A stretch of DNA of 64,000 nt from RYN-230 sp963768945. Lineage in GTDB: Bacteria > Actinomycetota > Actinomycetes > Streptosporangiales > Streptosporangiaceae. The position numbers were made by a program, and so were the translations under genes. The notes beneath the pieces are model-generated. The model was not told where the DNA came from. It did not search any database and was given only the letters and a program-made list of their open reading frames with translations. The stretch lies in NCBI GenBank assembly GCA_963768945.1, contig CAVYJW010000003.1:1550001-1614000 (forward strand), written 5' to 3'. Shown one piece after another: positions 1-11,292 of this stretch (its first letter is position 1; each line of letters opens with the position of its first letter).

Positions 1-2
1 CC

Positions 3-611
3 GTGGCCGTCCTGGCCTGCGGGCTGGCCGTGCTGGCGCTCGGCGTGGCCGGCCTGGTCATGCTGACCGGCCACCCGGGGCTGGCCGCCGACAGGGCGCC
101 ACGCGAGACCGTCCCGGTGCCGTCCGGATCGGCCGCCCCGGCCCCGGACCCGTCACCGGCGCAGGCCGCCCCGGCCCCGGTGTCCCTGACCATCCCGGCC
201 ATCGGCGTGCACACCAGGCTGATCAGGCTGGGCATCACCGCGCAGGGCACCCTGCAGGTGCCTGCCTCCACCGCGGTGGCCGGCTGGTACACCGGCAGCC
301 CCCGGCCGGGAGAGGTCGGGTCCTCCGTCATCGCCGGGCACATCGACTCCTACCTCGGCCCGGGCATCTTCTACCGGCTCAGCGACATCCGGCCCGGTGA
401 GCGCATCTACGTGCGCCGCGCGAACGGCAGCCTGGCCGTGTTCAGCGTCTACGCGGTGCGGCAGTACCCGAAGGACCATTTCCCCACCGGGAAGGTGTAC
501 GGCCCCGCACCCGACGCCGAGCTGCACCTCATCACCTGCGGTGGCACGTTCGACTACGCCACCCGCAGTTATCTCAGCAACGTGGTGGTCTACAGCACCC
601 AGGTCCGCTGA
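3..611 (+). CDS. Class F sortase (may begin upstream of the window)
   Basis: Cysteine transpeptidase of the sortase superfamily, acting outside the membrane. Residues 1-28 form one hydrophobic anchor, 30-58 a Pro/Ala linker, and 60-202 the sortase barrel. Catalytic residues are visible as His113 (VIAGHIDS), Cys179 (LITCGG) and Arg188 (TRSYLSN). The length and the SLTIPAIGV opening strand fit actinobacterial class F enzymes, which lack a housekeeping-type sorting cluster. The GTG at base 3 is the first visible start, but no ribosome-binding site can be judged because the window begins there, so a few residues may be missing. No LPXTG substrate is seen nearby, so the substrate is unknown. Confidence 0.85.
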   Translation: MAVLACGLAVLALGVAGLVMLTGHPGLAADRAPRETVPVPSGSAAPAPDPSPAQAAPAPVSLTIPAIGVHTRLIRLGITAQGTLQVPASTAVAGWYTGSPRPGEVGSSVIAGHIDSYLGPGIFYRLSDIRPGERIYVRRANGSLAVFSVYAVRQYPKDHFPTGKVYGPAPDAELHLITCGGTFDYATRSYLSNVVVYSTQVR

Positions 612-635
612 CCTGGCCGCCGCCGCGGCCCGGCG

Positions 636-1301
636 CTACCAGCCGCGGGCCCGCCACTCGCCGAGATGCGGCCGCTCGGCGCCGAGCACGGTGTCCTTCC
701 CGTGCCCCGGGTACACCCAGGTGGGGTCGGGCAGCGGGGCGAAGACCCGCTCCTCCAGATCGTCCATCAGCTGGCCGAACCGCTTCGCGTCGCCCTGCGT
801 GTTGCCCGGGCCGCCGGGAAACAGCGAGTCCCCGGTAAACAGGTGCGGCTCGCCGGCCAGCTGCCCGGCGGCGTCGTAGCTCAGCGCGATGCTGCCCGGG
901 GTATGCCCGCGCAGGTGGATGACGGACAGAGTGGCCGCCCCGACCGCTATGGCGCCGCCGTGCTCCACCAGCGTGGTCACCGCGACCGGCAGCTCCACCG
1001 CGTCGTCCGGGTGGGCGATCACGTCCGCGCCGGTGGCTTCCTGGACCTCGGCGAGCGCCTGCCAGTGGTCAAAGTGCCGGTGGGTGGTGATGATCCGGCG
1101 CACCGGCCGGTCCCCGATCAGCTCGAGCAGGCGGCTGGCCTCGTTCGCCGCGTCGATCAGCACGGCCTCGCCGGTCTCGGTGCAGGTGAGCAGGTAGGCG
1201 TTGTTGTCCATCGGCCCGACCGCGAGCTTGGTCACGGTCAGCCCCGGCAATTGCCGCGTGTCGGGCGGGCCGCCCACGGTCACGTCCCCGGTGTAGGCCA
1301 C
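636..1301 (-). CDS. MBL-fold metallo-hydrolase
   Basis: Metallo-beta-lactamase-fold hydrolase of the glyoxalase-II/YcbL kind, 221 residues. The metal signature THRHFDHW (HxHxDH-like, with Phe at the variable place) is visible, followed by the HLRGHTPGS histidine, FTGDSLFPG and the C-terminal YPGHGKDT. A GTG at 1301 is chosen because AAGGAGG lies about 6 bases upstream on this strand. The open frame continues 89 codons further up, but that part has no family similarity. It is convergent with the sortase and divergent from uvrA. Exact substrate (S-acylglutathione analogue, mycothiol ester or other) is not determinable. Confidence 0.85.
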   Translation of the reverse strand: MAYTGDVTVGGPPDTRQLPGLTVTKLAVGPMDNNAYLLTCTETGEAVLIDAANEASRLLELIGDRPVRRIITTHRHFDHWQALAEVQEATGADVIAHPDDAVELPVAVTTLVEHGGAIAVGAATLSVIHLRGHTPGSIALSYDAAGQLAGEPHLFTGDSLFPGGPGNTQGDAKRFGQLMDDLEERVFAPLPDPTWVYPGHGKDTVLGAERPHLGEWRARGW

Positions 1302-1667
1302 CGCTGCCTCCTTGCGTTGCTGGCGAGGTTCGGGACCCATCATCCCCCTGCGGGATGACACTGCGGAATGGCACCCTGGAAGGCAGCGGGACGGGTGGTG
1401 CCCCCAGGGGGGCGCCTGGCCCGGTCCGGTGATGCGGCGGCCGCAGGCCCGGCGGTGTCCGGCAGTGCAGCCGGCGGTGCGCGGCCCGGGGCGGCATGGC
1501 CCCGGCGGTGCACAGGCCGGGAAGCTCTTCGGCCGCGGCGATGTTTTGTCAGTGGTCCCGAATATCATGGCGTGGCCCGTGTCGGCGTAGCATCCTTACC
1601 CGTCCTGAGCTGGAGATCCGTCCATCATGAGCCGGAGAACCCGTCCTGACCCGGAGAATTGAGCACA
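1302..1667. other. Intergenic region between divergent MBL hydrolase and uvrA
   Basis: No gene is recognisable. The last 60 bases before uvrA hold three imperfect direct repeats (1600-1617, 1618-1640, 1641-1660), each starting CCGTCC and each containing a GGAG. The third supplies the uvrA ribosome-binding site. I did not see a convincing LexA-type SOS box. Confidence 0.4.
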
Positions 1668-4533
<2,866 letters not shown>

Positions 4534-4660
4534 AGCGCCGGCCACTCCGGACGGCCCCCGCGCCAGGCTCCCGGCTGGCCCGGACCGGGCAGCGGGCGGA
4601 CCCGCAGGTCGGGACGCTCCCGCACGCGGGGCGCAGGCTACGCTTCGCGGCGTGGAGATC

Positions 4661-5281
4661 ATGACCACCGAGGGTGCCGCGCAGGCCGGCATCACCTGGC
4701 CGCCTGGAGACGGGCAGCGGCCGGGGGACCCCGCGTTCCTGCTGGTGCTGACGCACGGCTCCGGAGGCGGGCCGGACTCCGCCGACCTGCTGGCGGTGCG
4801 GGACGCGGCGCTGCGGCTTGGCGCCGCTGTCGCACTGGTCACCCAGCCCTACCGGGTCAAGGGCCGCCGGGCGCCCGGTCCACCGGGGCGGCAGGACGCC
4901 GCCTGGATCGAGATCATCGACGCGCTGCGGGCCGCGGCCGGCGCCGGCCTGCCGCTAGTCCAGGGCGGGCGGAGCAACGGCGCCCGCGTGGCGTGCAGGA
5001 CCGCCCCCGCCACCGGGGCCCGGGCGGTTCTCGCGCTGGCCTTCCCGCTCCATCCGCCCGGCCATCCGGAGAAGTCGCGGGCGGGTGAGCTGTCCCTGGC
5101 AGGCACGGACATCCTCGTCATCAACGGGAGGCGGGATCCGTTCGGCATCCCGGATCAGGCGCCCCGGACCCGGGTCGTGGTGCTGGACGGCGAAACGCAC
5201 GCCTTGTCGAGGAAGCCCGGGACGGTCGGCGCGACCGCTGGGGCTTGGCTGGCAGGCCTGCCGGGGCTCGTCCATCACTGA
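4661..5281 (+). CDS. Alpha/beta hydrolase, KANL3/Tex30-like
   Basis: About 206 residues with the alpha/beta-hydrolase layout of the small Tex30/KANL3-like group. It starts with LLVLTHGSGGG (oxyanion-hole strand), has the nucleophile elbow GGRSNGARVA (Ser in GRSNG), the late-strand acid region ILVINGRRDPFG, and a terminal His in VVLDGETHALS. This gives a plausible Ser-Asp-His triad. Substrate is unknown. ATG 4661 is chosen; an in-frame GTG at 4652 is also possible and neither has an ideal ribosome-binding site. It follows uvrA by about 130 bases on the same strand. Confidence 0.7.
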   Translation: MTTEGAAQAGITWPPGDGQRPGDPAFLLVLTHGSGGGPDSADLLAVRDAALRLGAAVALVTQPYRVKGRRAPGPPGRQDAAWIEIIDALRAAAGAGLPLVQGGRSNGARVACRTAPATGARAVLALAFPLHPPGHPEKSRAGELSLAGTDILVINGRRDPFGIPDQAPRTRVVVLDGETHALSRKPGTVGATAGAWLAGLPGLVHH

Positions 5282-5401
5282 CCCGGGCGCCCGGTGGGCG
5301 CCGAGCGCAGTTCACAGCAGCGGCGGGGGCGCTAGGAGCCCGCGCTGAGCAGCGGGGGACTGCTGCGCTCAGCGGCTGGTGCCGCGGCGCGGGGGCGCTG
5401 G

Positions 5402-5662
5402 CTAAGCCGCGGGCTCGGCGGGCGCGGCTAGGCGGGCCGCCGCGTGCGGGGCCGCCGGGATGGTGCTGCTGGTTGCGCTCACATCTGTGGGCCTATGCGG
5501 CGCGACCGTATCCCCCCCGGGGAGCAGTTCGCCAGTGTCCTCGAACACGACGATGCCGTTGCAGAGCAGGCTCCAGCCCTGCTCGGGGTGACTGACGAGA
5601 GTCCGGGCCGCCTCTCGGTCCAGCGCTCGCGCGTCTGGACATGGCGGCGTGTGCGGGCACAT
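5402..5662 (-). CDS. DUF5999 family small protein
   Basis: 86 residues, opening MCPHTPPCPDARALDREAA and continuing HPEQGWSLLCNGIVVFEDTGELLPGG. This is the characteristic streptomycete/actinomycete DUF5999 pattern, with conserved N-terminal Cys/His pairs that could bind a metal. The C-terminal third is Ala/Pro-rich and unconserved. The start is well supported by AGGAGG about 6 bases upstream of ATG. Function unknown. Confidence 0.85.
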   Translation of the reverse strand: MCPHTPPCPDARALDREAARTLVSHPEQGWSLLCNGIVVFEDTGELLPGGDTVAPHRPTDVSATSSTIPAAPHAAARLAAPAEPAA

Positions 5663-5868
5663 ACGTGCCTCCTGGTCAATGTATGGCTGTGGTGTTGATC
5701 ACAAGCTAGTGTGCCGGTCTTCCCCCAGCGGACGACATGGTCCGTTGTGACGATTTATCGGGTCACTCTTTGTTACTAGTAGCCACAAGCGTACGTGACC
5801 CGGATCACCTAACTGCGTATCCCCGCCGGGTGGCGGCGTTACATATTCGCATCGGACGGCGACTTCTG
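5663..5868. other. A+T-richer intergenic segment
   Basis: This 206-base segment lies upstream of the DUF5999 gene and downstream of the next leftward gene. It is clearly less G+C-rich than its surroundings, with runs such as TTTATCGG and TTTGTTACTAGTAG, as expected for a promoter region, but I cannot assign individual elements. Confidence 0.3.
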
Positions 5869-6324
5869 TTACCGGGCCGTAACTGGGCCGGGGTCGGCCG
5901 GCTGAAATCCTGGCGCGAGCTCGTCCGACCCGCCCATAGCCGGGCTGGGCGGTACGCGCGGAATGCCGGTCAGCTGGTGGCTCTCGCGCAGGGTGAGCAG
6001 GCGTTCCGCCTCGGCGGACCAGGCCCGGACCGGGGGAGTCGCCTTGGCCTTGCGCCGGTAGATGCGGTCCTCGTAGCCCTGCGGGCCGATAGCCACGCGC
6101 TCGGCCGCGAACGCGGCCCGCATCGCAGCCGTGAGCGCCGCGTCCAGCCGCTTGGCGAGCCGGTAGCGCTCGATGAGCGGTACGTTGGCCGCCTCCCCAT
6201 CACGCAGGTCCCGCTCGGCGGCCCGGGCCTCGGCGAGCAGCTCGTCGAAGCGGGCCGCGAACACCTGGTCGGCGGCGAACTTCTGCCCGGCCTCCTGGCT
6301 GACCGGCTTGCGTCTCGGGATCAC
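5869..6324 (-). CDS. Conserved-looking hypothetical protein, mostly helical
   Basis: 151 residues, not recognised. Residues 15-105 are charged and predicted helical, with the phrase FDELLAEARAAERDLRDGE followed by IERYRLAKRLDAALTAAMRAAFAAERVAIG. The tail from about 125 is Pro/Gly-rich and probably disordered. The GTG start is supported by GGAG about 8 bases upstream. Codon usage matches neighbouring genes, which is the main reason for accepting it as coding. Confidence 0.55.
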   Translation of the reverse strand: MIPRRKPVSQEAGQKFAADQVFAARFDELLAEARAAERDLRDGEAANVPLIERYRLAKRLDAALTAAMRAAFAAERVAIGPQGYEDRIYRRKAKATPPVRAWSAEAERLLTLRESHQLTGIPRVPPSPAMGGSDELAPGFQPADPGPVTAR

Positions 6325-6459
6325 GGTGCGCTCCTACGTCATGCTGGAACCTCTGGCCTGTGCGGGCCAACGGCGAGCCTAGCGGATGGCGCACCGCCGC
6401 CGGGGAGCGCCGCCTGGCCTGCGGCGGTGCGCGGCGGCGCGGTCCCCGGGAGGGAGGGC

Positions 6460-6540
6460 GATCCCCGGCCCTACGCGAGGCAGGGCCGGTCCCGGCCCAC
6501 GCGAGGCAGGGCGGGTCCCCGGCCCTACGCGAGGCTGTCC
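6460..6540. repeat. Imperfect 26-28 bp tandem repeat over the 3' end of an ABC exporter gene
   Basis: ACGCGAGG recurs at 6473, 6499 and 6527 inside a longer GGCCCTACGCGAGGCAGGG-like unit. The copy at 6527 encodes the last residues and stop of the ABC exporter (DSLA-stop), and the other two lie just beyond the stop. It looks like duplication of the gene's own 3' end. Confidence 0.6.
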
Positions 6541-8363
6541 CGCCAGTCAGCGTGCAGCGCGGAGTACTGCCCGTCCGATCCGAGGAGCTGGGCAGGGGCA
6601 CCGTCCTCGACGACGCGCCCGGCGCTGAGCACCAGCACCCGGTCCGCGATCTCCACCGTAGACAGCCGGTGCGCGATGATCATCGCTGTCCGCCCGGCCA
6701 GGATGGTCCGCAGCGCGGCCTGGACCAGTTGCTCGCTGGGGATGTCCAGCAGCGAGGTGGCCTCGTCGAGCACCAGGACCGAGGGGGCGGCGAGGAACGC
6801 GCGGGCGAACGCGATCAGCTGGCGCTGCCCGGCCGACAGCCGCCCGCCGCGCTTGCCCACGTCAGCGTGGTAGCCACCCGGCAGCGCGGAGACGAAAGCG
6901 TCCGCCCCGATGGCCCGGGCCGCGGCCTGCACCTCGGCCTGGGTTGCGTCCGGCCGGCCGAGCCGGATGTTGTCGGCCACCGACCCGGAGAACACGAAGT
7001 TCTCCTGGGTGACGAGGACGACCTCCCGCCGCAGCACCCGGTCCGGCACGTCCCGCAGGTCGACGCCGTCCAGCCGGACGCTGCCCTGGCCCGGGTCATA
7101 GAAGCGGGCCAGCAGCCGGGCCACGGTGGTCTTCCCGGCCCCGGTGGCCCCTACCAGGGCCACGGTCTGGCCGGCCGGGATCGTCAGGTCCAGCCCGGGC
7201 AGCACCGCCGTGTCCCGGTAGCCGAACCTCACCGCCTCGAACCGGACCTCCCGGCCCGCGGCGTAGGCGGAGGGCCCGTGGCGCGGCGGCAGGGGGACGG
7301 GGTGGGTCGGCTCGGGCACCGCAGGCGGTTCCTCGAGCACGCCGGAGATCTTCTCCAGCGAGGCGGCCGCGGACTGGAATGAGTTGTAGAACTGGGACAG
7401 GTCCTGCAGCGGGTCGAAGAACCGGCCCAGGTAGAGCAGGAAGGTGGCCAGCACGCCGACCTTGATGTCGCCGTCTATCACCCGCAGCCCGCCGTAGCAC
7501 AGCACGATTCCGGTGGCCACGTTGCCAACCAGGGTGATCCCCGGCGCGTACACCGCGAGCACCCGCGACGAGCGCAGGCTGGCTGCCGTGTACTGACCGT
7601 TGGAGCTGCCGAAGATCTCCTCGTTGCGCTGCTCCCTGCGGAACGCCTGCACGGCGCGGATACCACCGAAGGTTTCCACGAACTGGACGATGACCTGGGC
7701 GATCGTTTCCCGGGTCCGCCGGTAGGCGGCCGCGGACTCGCGCCGGAACCAGATCGTCAGCCAGGCCAGCGGGACGAAGCCGGCCAGCACCACCAGCGCC
7801 AGCGGCCAGTCCAGCAGCAGCATCCCGGCCCCCACGAGGATCAGGGAGAGCACCGCGGACACCAGGGCGTCCAGGCCGTCGTCGAACAGGTCGGAGATCG
7901 AGTCGATGTCGGATACCTGCCGGGAGATGACCCGCCCCGAGGTGTAGTGCTCGTGGAACGACACCGGCAGCTCCTGGAAGTGCAGGAACAGCCGCTGGCG
8001 CAGATCCAGGACCACTGTCTCGCCTAGCTTGCCCATCGAGTAGATGAACCCCCGGCTGGCCACGGCCTGGATGGCCACGGCCGCCGCGAAGCCAGCCACG
8101 TACAGCGCCAGCGGCACCAGGTCGCCGCCGTGCAGCAGCGGCGGGATGCCACGGTCGATGGCCACCCCCACCAGCCAGGGGCCAGCCAGCGCGGCCAGGT
8201 TCGCGGTCACGATGAGCACGAAGGTGGCGATCACCCGGGCCCGCTGCGGGCGCAGCAGGCTGAACAGGAGCCGCCGGGCGCGGCGGCGCAGCAGCGCGGC
8301 CAGGCCGCCGGTGATCTTGTCGGCGTCCTCGGCGGCGATCCCCCGCCACGTGTCGGAGGTCAT
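6525..8363 (-). CDS. ABC exporter half-transporter, catalytically canonical subunit
   Basis: 612 residues: a six-helix type IV ABC transmembrane domain (about 25-320) fused to a nucleotide-binding domain (about 365-600). Walker A is GATGAGKTT, the signature LSAGQRQLI and Walker B VLVLDEATSLLD, with the catalytic Glu present. The start codon overlaps the stop of the upstream half-transporter by 4 bases (ATGA), so the two are translationally coupled. Together they form a heterodimeric exporter of the TM287/288 or BmrCD type, in which this subunit supplies the hydrolytic residues. The transported substrate (drug, lipid or peptide) is unknown. Confidence 0.9.
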   Translation of the reverse strand: MTSDTWRGIAAEDADKITGGLAALLRRRARRLLFSLLRPQRARVIATFVLIVTANLAALAGPWLVGVAIDRGIPPLLHGGDLVPLALYVAGFAAAVAIQAVASRGFIYSMGKLGETVVLDLRQRLFLHFQELPVSFHEHYTSGRVISRQVSDIDSISDLFDDGLDALVSAVLSLILVGAGMLLLDWPLALVVLAGFVPLAWLTIWFRRESAAAYRRTRETIAQVIVQFVETFGGIRAVQAFRREQRNEEIFGSSNGQYTAASLRSSRVLAVYAPGITLVGNVATGIVLCYGGLRVIDGDIKVGVLATFLLYLGRFFDPLQDLSQFYNSFQSAAASLEKISGVLEEPPAVPEPTHPVPLPPRHGPSAYAAGREVRFEAVRFGYRDTAVLPGLDLTIPAGQTVALVGATGAGKTTVARLLARFYDPGQGSVRLDGVDLRDVPDRVLRREVVLVTQENFVFSGSVADNIRLGRPDATQAEVQAAARAIGADAFVSALPGGYHADVGKRGGRLSAGQRQLIAFARAFLAAPSVLVLDEATSLLDIPSEQLVQAALRTILAGRTAMIIAHRLSTVEIADRVLVLSAGRVVEDGAPAQLLGSDGQYSALHADWRDSLA

Positions 8364-10177
8364 GATGCCGCCTGCTCGCCGGCGTCCGGCGCGTCCAGGC
8401 CGCTCATCAGCTCCCGGTACCGGGGCTGGCTGGCCAGCAGGCGCGCGTGCGTGCCGGTGGCGGCGATGACCCCGTCGCGGAGCAGGGCCACCTTGTCCGC
8501 GAGCATCACCGTGGACGGACGGTGGGCCACCACGAGCGCGGTGGTCTCCGCCAGCAGCCCCCTCAGGGCCTGGGTCACCCTGGCCTCGGTGTGCACGTCC
8601 AGCGCGGACAGCGGGTCGTCCATGATCAGCAGCGAGGGCCGGGCCAGGATGGCGCGGGCCAGTGCCACCCGCTGCCGCTGGCCGCCTGACAGGGCCATGC
8701 CCTGCTCGCCGATCCGGGTGTCCAGGCCCCAGGGCAGGTCATGCACGAAGCCGGCCTGGGCCATCGCCAGTGCGGCCTCGACCGCCGCGTCATCGGCGTC
8801 CGGGGCGCCGTAGGCGACGTTCTCCCGGACACTGGCCGAGAACAGGGTCGGGTCCTCGAACGCGCAGCCGACCCGCGCCCGCAGCACCGGCAGCGGCAGC
8901 CGCCGCACGTCGGTGCCATCGAGCAGGACCGCACCCTTGGTCGCGTCGGCCAGGCGGGGCACCAGCTGCAGCAGGGTCGTCTTGCCGGCGCCGGTCGCCC
9001 CGGCCAGCACCATGGTCTGGCCAGGTTCGACAGCCAGGCTCACGTCGCGCAGTAACGCGTGCTCCGCCCCCGGGTAGGTGAACCCGACGTGGTCGAACAC
9101 CAGCCGCGCAGGCCGGCGGCCAGCCGGGCGGCCCGCGGCGCGGGCCCGGGGCCTGGCCGGGCTGGTGATGGCGGGCGGCGTGTCGAGGATCTCGAACACG
9201 CGCTGGGCCGCGGTGGCCGCTTCCTGACCGCCGGCCAGGATGTAGCCCATCGACTCGATGGGCCAGACCAGCTGGAGGGTCAGCGTGATGAACGCGACCA
9301 GGCCGCCCAGGGTCAGCTCGTGGCGGCTGGTGGCGATGGCGCCGAGCAGCAGCAGGACGCCGATGAGCGCGTTCGGGATGAGGTCCAGGCCGGCCCAGAA
9401 CGTGCTGCGCAGCCGGGCCTTTTGCAGTTCGGTGCCGAACACCTCGAGCGCCTGGCCGCGGTGCTGCCCGGCGGCCTCGTCACCCCGGCCGAGCGCCTTG
9501 AGCACGCGGATCCCGGTCGCGGCCTCCTCCACGTAGGTGGCCAGGTCGCCCTGCTGGTCCTGGGCACGCCGGGACAGTCCCCGGTAGGTCTGCTGGAACC
9601 GGGTGCTGGCCGCCACGACGGGCAGGAACACGGTGGCGGTGAGCAGGCCGAGCCACCAGTTCAGGCGGATGAGCAACAGCACCACCGCGATGAACGTGAC
9701 CACGTTGGTGACCAGGAAGATCGTGCCGAAGCCCGCGAAGCGCCGGATCGCCGACAGGTCCGTGGTCGCCCGGGACAGCAGCTGGCCGGACTGCCACTCG
9801 TCGTGGAAGGCGGGCGGCAGCCGCTGCAGGTGCGCGTAGACGTCCGCCCGAAGGGACTGCTCCATCCCGGCGACCGCGCTCGCCTGGATCCAGCGGCGCA
9901 GGAAGTTCAGCAGGGCCTGGACGGCTCCCAGGCCGACCGCGGCCGCGCCGATCGGCAGCAGCAGCCCGCGCTCCCCGTGGCCGATCGCCCCATCGATCAT
10001 GGATTTCGTCAGCAGCGGGATCGCGATCTCGCTGCCGACGGCCACGATGGCGCACGCGAGCATGAACGCCAGCTGCCAGCGGTAGGGGTGCAGGTAGACC
10101 CGGATCCGCCAGAGTGACGCGAGGGGGGTCGCCCCACGGTCGGCAGGCGCGCTTCGGCCAGGTTCATGGGGGGGCAT
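8360..10177 (-). CDS. ABC exporter half-transporter, degenerate-site subunit
   Basis: About 605 residues, transmembrane domain then NBD. Walker A is GATGAGKTT and the signature LSGGQRQRV, but Walker B reads LLIMDDPLSALD: Asp replaces the catalytic Glu. This is the usual mark of the non-hydrolysing half of heterodimeric exporters. ATG 10177 (MPPHEPGRSAP) is chosen because the transmembrane domain begins about 30 residues later. The frame remains open 59 codons upstream and no strong ribosome-binding site decides it. Transcribed before its partner at 6525-8363. Confidence 0.88.
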   Translation of the reverse strand: MPPHEPGRSAPADRGATPLASLWRIRVYLHPYRWQLAFMLACAIVAVGSEIAIPLLTKSMIDGAIGHGERGLLLPIGAAAVGLGAVQALLNFLRRWIQASAVAGMEQSLRADVYAHLQRLPPAFHDEWQSGQLLSRATTDLSAIRRFAGFGTIFLVTNVVTFIAVVLLLIRLNWWLGLLTATVFLPVVAASTRFQQTYRGLSRRAQDQQGDLATYVEEAATGIRVLKALGRGDEAAGQHRGQALEVFGTELQKARLRSTFWAGLDLIPNALIGVLLLLGAIATSRHELTLGGLVAFITLTLQLVWPIESMGYILAGGQEAATAAQRVFEILDTPPAITSPARPRARAAGRPAGRRPARLVFDHVGFTYPGAEHALLRDVSLAVEPGQTMVLAGATGAGKTTLLQLVPRLADATKGAVLLDGTDVRRLPLPVLRARVGCAFEDPTLFSASVRENVAYGAPDADDAAVEAALAMAQAGFVHDLPWGLDTRIGEQGMALSGGQRQRVALARAILARPSLLIMDDPLSALDVHTEARVTQALRGLLAETTALVVAHRPSTVMLADKVALLRDGVIAATGTHARLLASQPRYRELMSGLDAPDAGEQAAS

Positions 10178-10462
10178 TAGTCGAACGCTAGTTGGGGTCT
10201 GCCGCGATGTCACCTGGATTTTCCCTGGCTGCGCGCTGCCCCGCGCTGCCCCGCGGTGCACCTGGCCCGCCCGCCGGGCGGGGGCCGCAGTGAGCCCGCA
10301 GGCGGAAGAAATGGGTCGATCGCGATATGAGTCCCGATGTAACAGCTGTGTCAACTCATCGCCGCTATGCGGTAGCCGGGTAGCGGTGGCCGGGCAACTC
10401 TGGCACCCTGGCTAGCCCCGGGGGGGTCGCGCAGCGGTGCCGTTTGCCGGCAAGGAGGGACC
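10178..10462. other. Divergent promoter region
   Basis: 285 bases between the leftward ABC operon and the rightward DinB-like gene. No gene is visible. It contains A+T-rich patches around 10320-10350 (GATGTAACAGCTGTGTCAAC, with an ACAGCTGT palindrome) that are candidates for promoter or operator elements, without firm assignment. Confidence 0.3.
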
Positions 10463-11212
10463 GTGAAGCGCACGGATTCGGGGGGCAGGCGACTGGTGCG
10501 GGGGTGGCCGCCTGGCCCGGCGCTCGCCGCCTTCTACGACGGCGTGACGGTCATCTGCCAGCTCTCCGCGCAGTTCTCTGACCGCGGCTGGCTCGCGCCG
10601 TCGCCCTGCCCGGAATGGCGGGTCGTTGACCTGGCCGGCCACCTGCGGTGCGTCGCCGACGACTATCACGAGTACCTCGACGACGCCCCGGCTAGCCGGC
10701 TGGCCCGGCTGATGGCCACCGGGGCGCATCCAGACACGCTGGCCCGCAAGCTGGGCCGGCAGAACGCCGCAGAACTCGCCGCCCTCCCGGATGCGTCCGG
10801 ACCGGAGCATGTCGAGGCGTTCGCAGGCTCGGCCCGGTCGTACGCGCAGCGTCTCCTGCCGATCTGGGATCTGCCGCATCACCAGTACCGCGATGCGCTG
10901 GTCACGGTGGGCGCGATGGCGGGCGCGGCCAGCGCCGAGTGGCATCTGCACGCCTGGGACCTCGCCCGGGCCGCGGGCCAGGACTACCGCCCCGCCGACC
11001 CGGACATCCTGCTCCGCGGGTGGAAGGCGGGGATGCCGCACCTGCTGGCCGGGGGCGGGCTGGGGCACGCCGGCGCGGAGGAGGCCGCGACCGCCCGCGG
11101 GCGCGGCGGCCGGCTGGCCGGGGCGGCGGTCCGCGAGGACCCGTGGCACGTCATGCTCCGCGCATCGGGCAGGATTCCGGTGGGCAGGAGTTCTCCCCGC
11201 CCCGTGCTGTAG
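10463..11212 (+). CDS. DinB-like / mycothiol-dependent maleylpyruvate isomerase family protein
   Basis: 249 residues of the four-helix DinB/MDMPI fold. The N-terminal helix pair contains APSPCPEWRVVDLAGHL, the usual place of the first metal-binding His, and a second His set lies in SAEWHLHAWDLARAAG. Family members use mycothiol or simply bind a metal; the reaction here is unknown. GTG 10463 has AAGGAGG 5-6 bases upstream, a strong start. It precedes a cysteine-desulfurase-like gene by about 80 bases and may be co-transcribed with it. Confidence 0.75.
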   Translation: MKRTDSGGRRLVRGWPPGPALAAFYDGVTVICQLSAQFSDRGWLAPSPCPEWRVVDLAGHLRCVADDYHEYLDDAPASRLARLMATGAHPDTLARKLGRQNAAELAALPDASGPEHVEAFAGSARSYAQRLLPIWDLPHHQYRDALVTVGAMAGAASAEWHLHAWDLARAAGQDYRPADPDILLRGWKAGMPHLLAGGGLGHAGAEEAATARGRGGRLAGAAVREDPWHVMLRASGRIPVGRSSPRPVL

Positions 11213-11292
11213 CCTCGCGGGCGCACCCGGTGGCCCGACGGCCCTGCCTCCGGGACCGCGTGGCGGGCAGGCTAGCTGAAGGGATGGCGCTG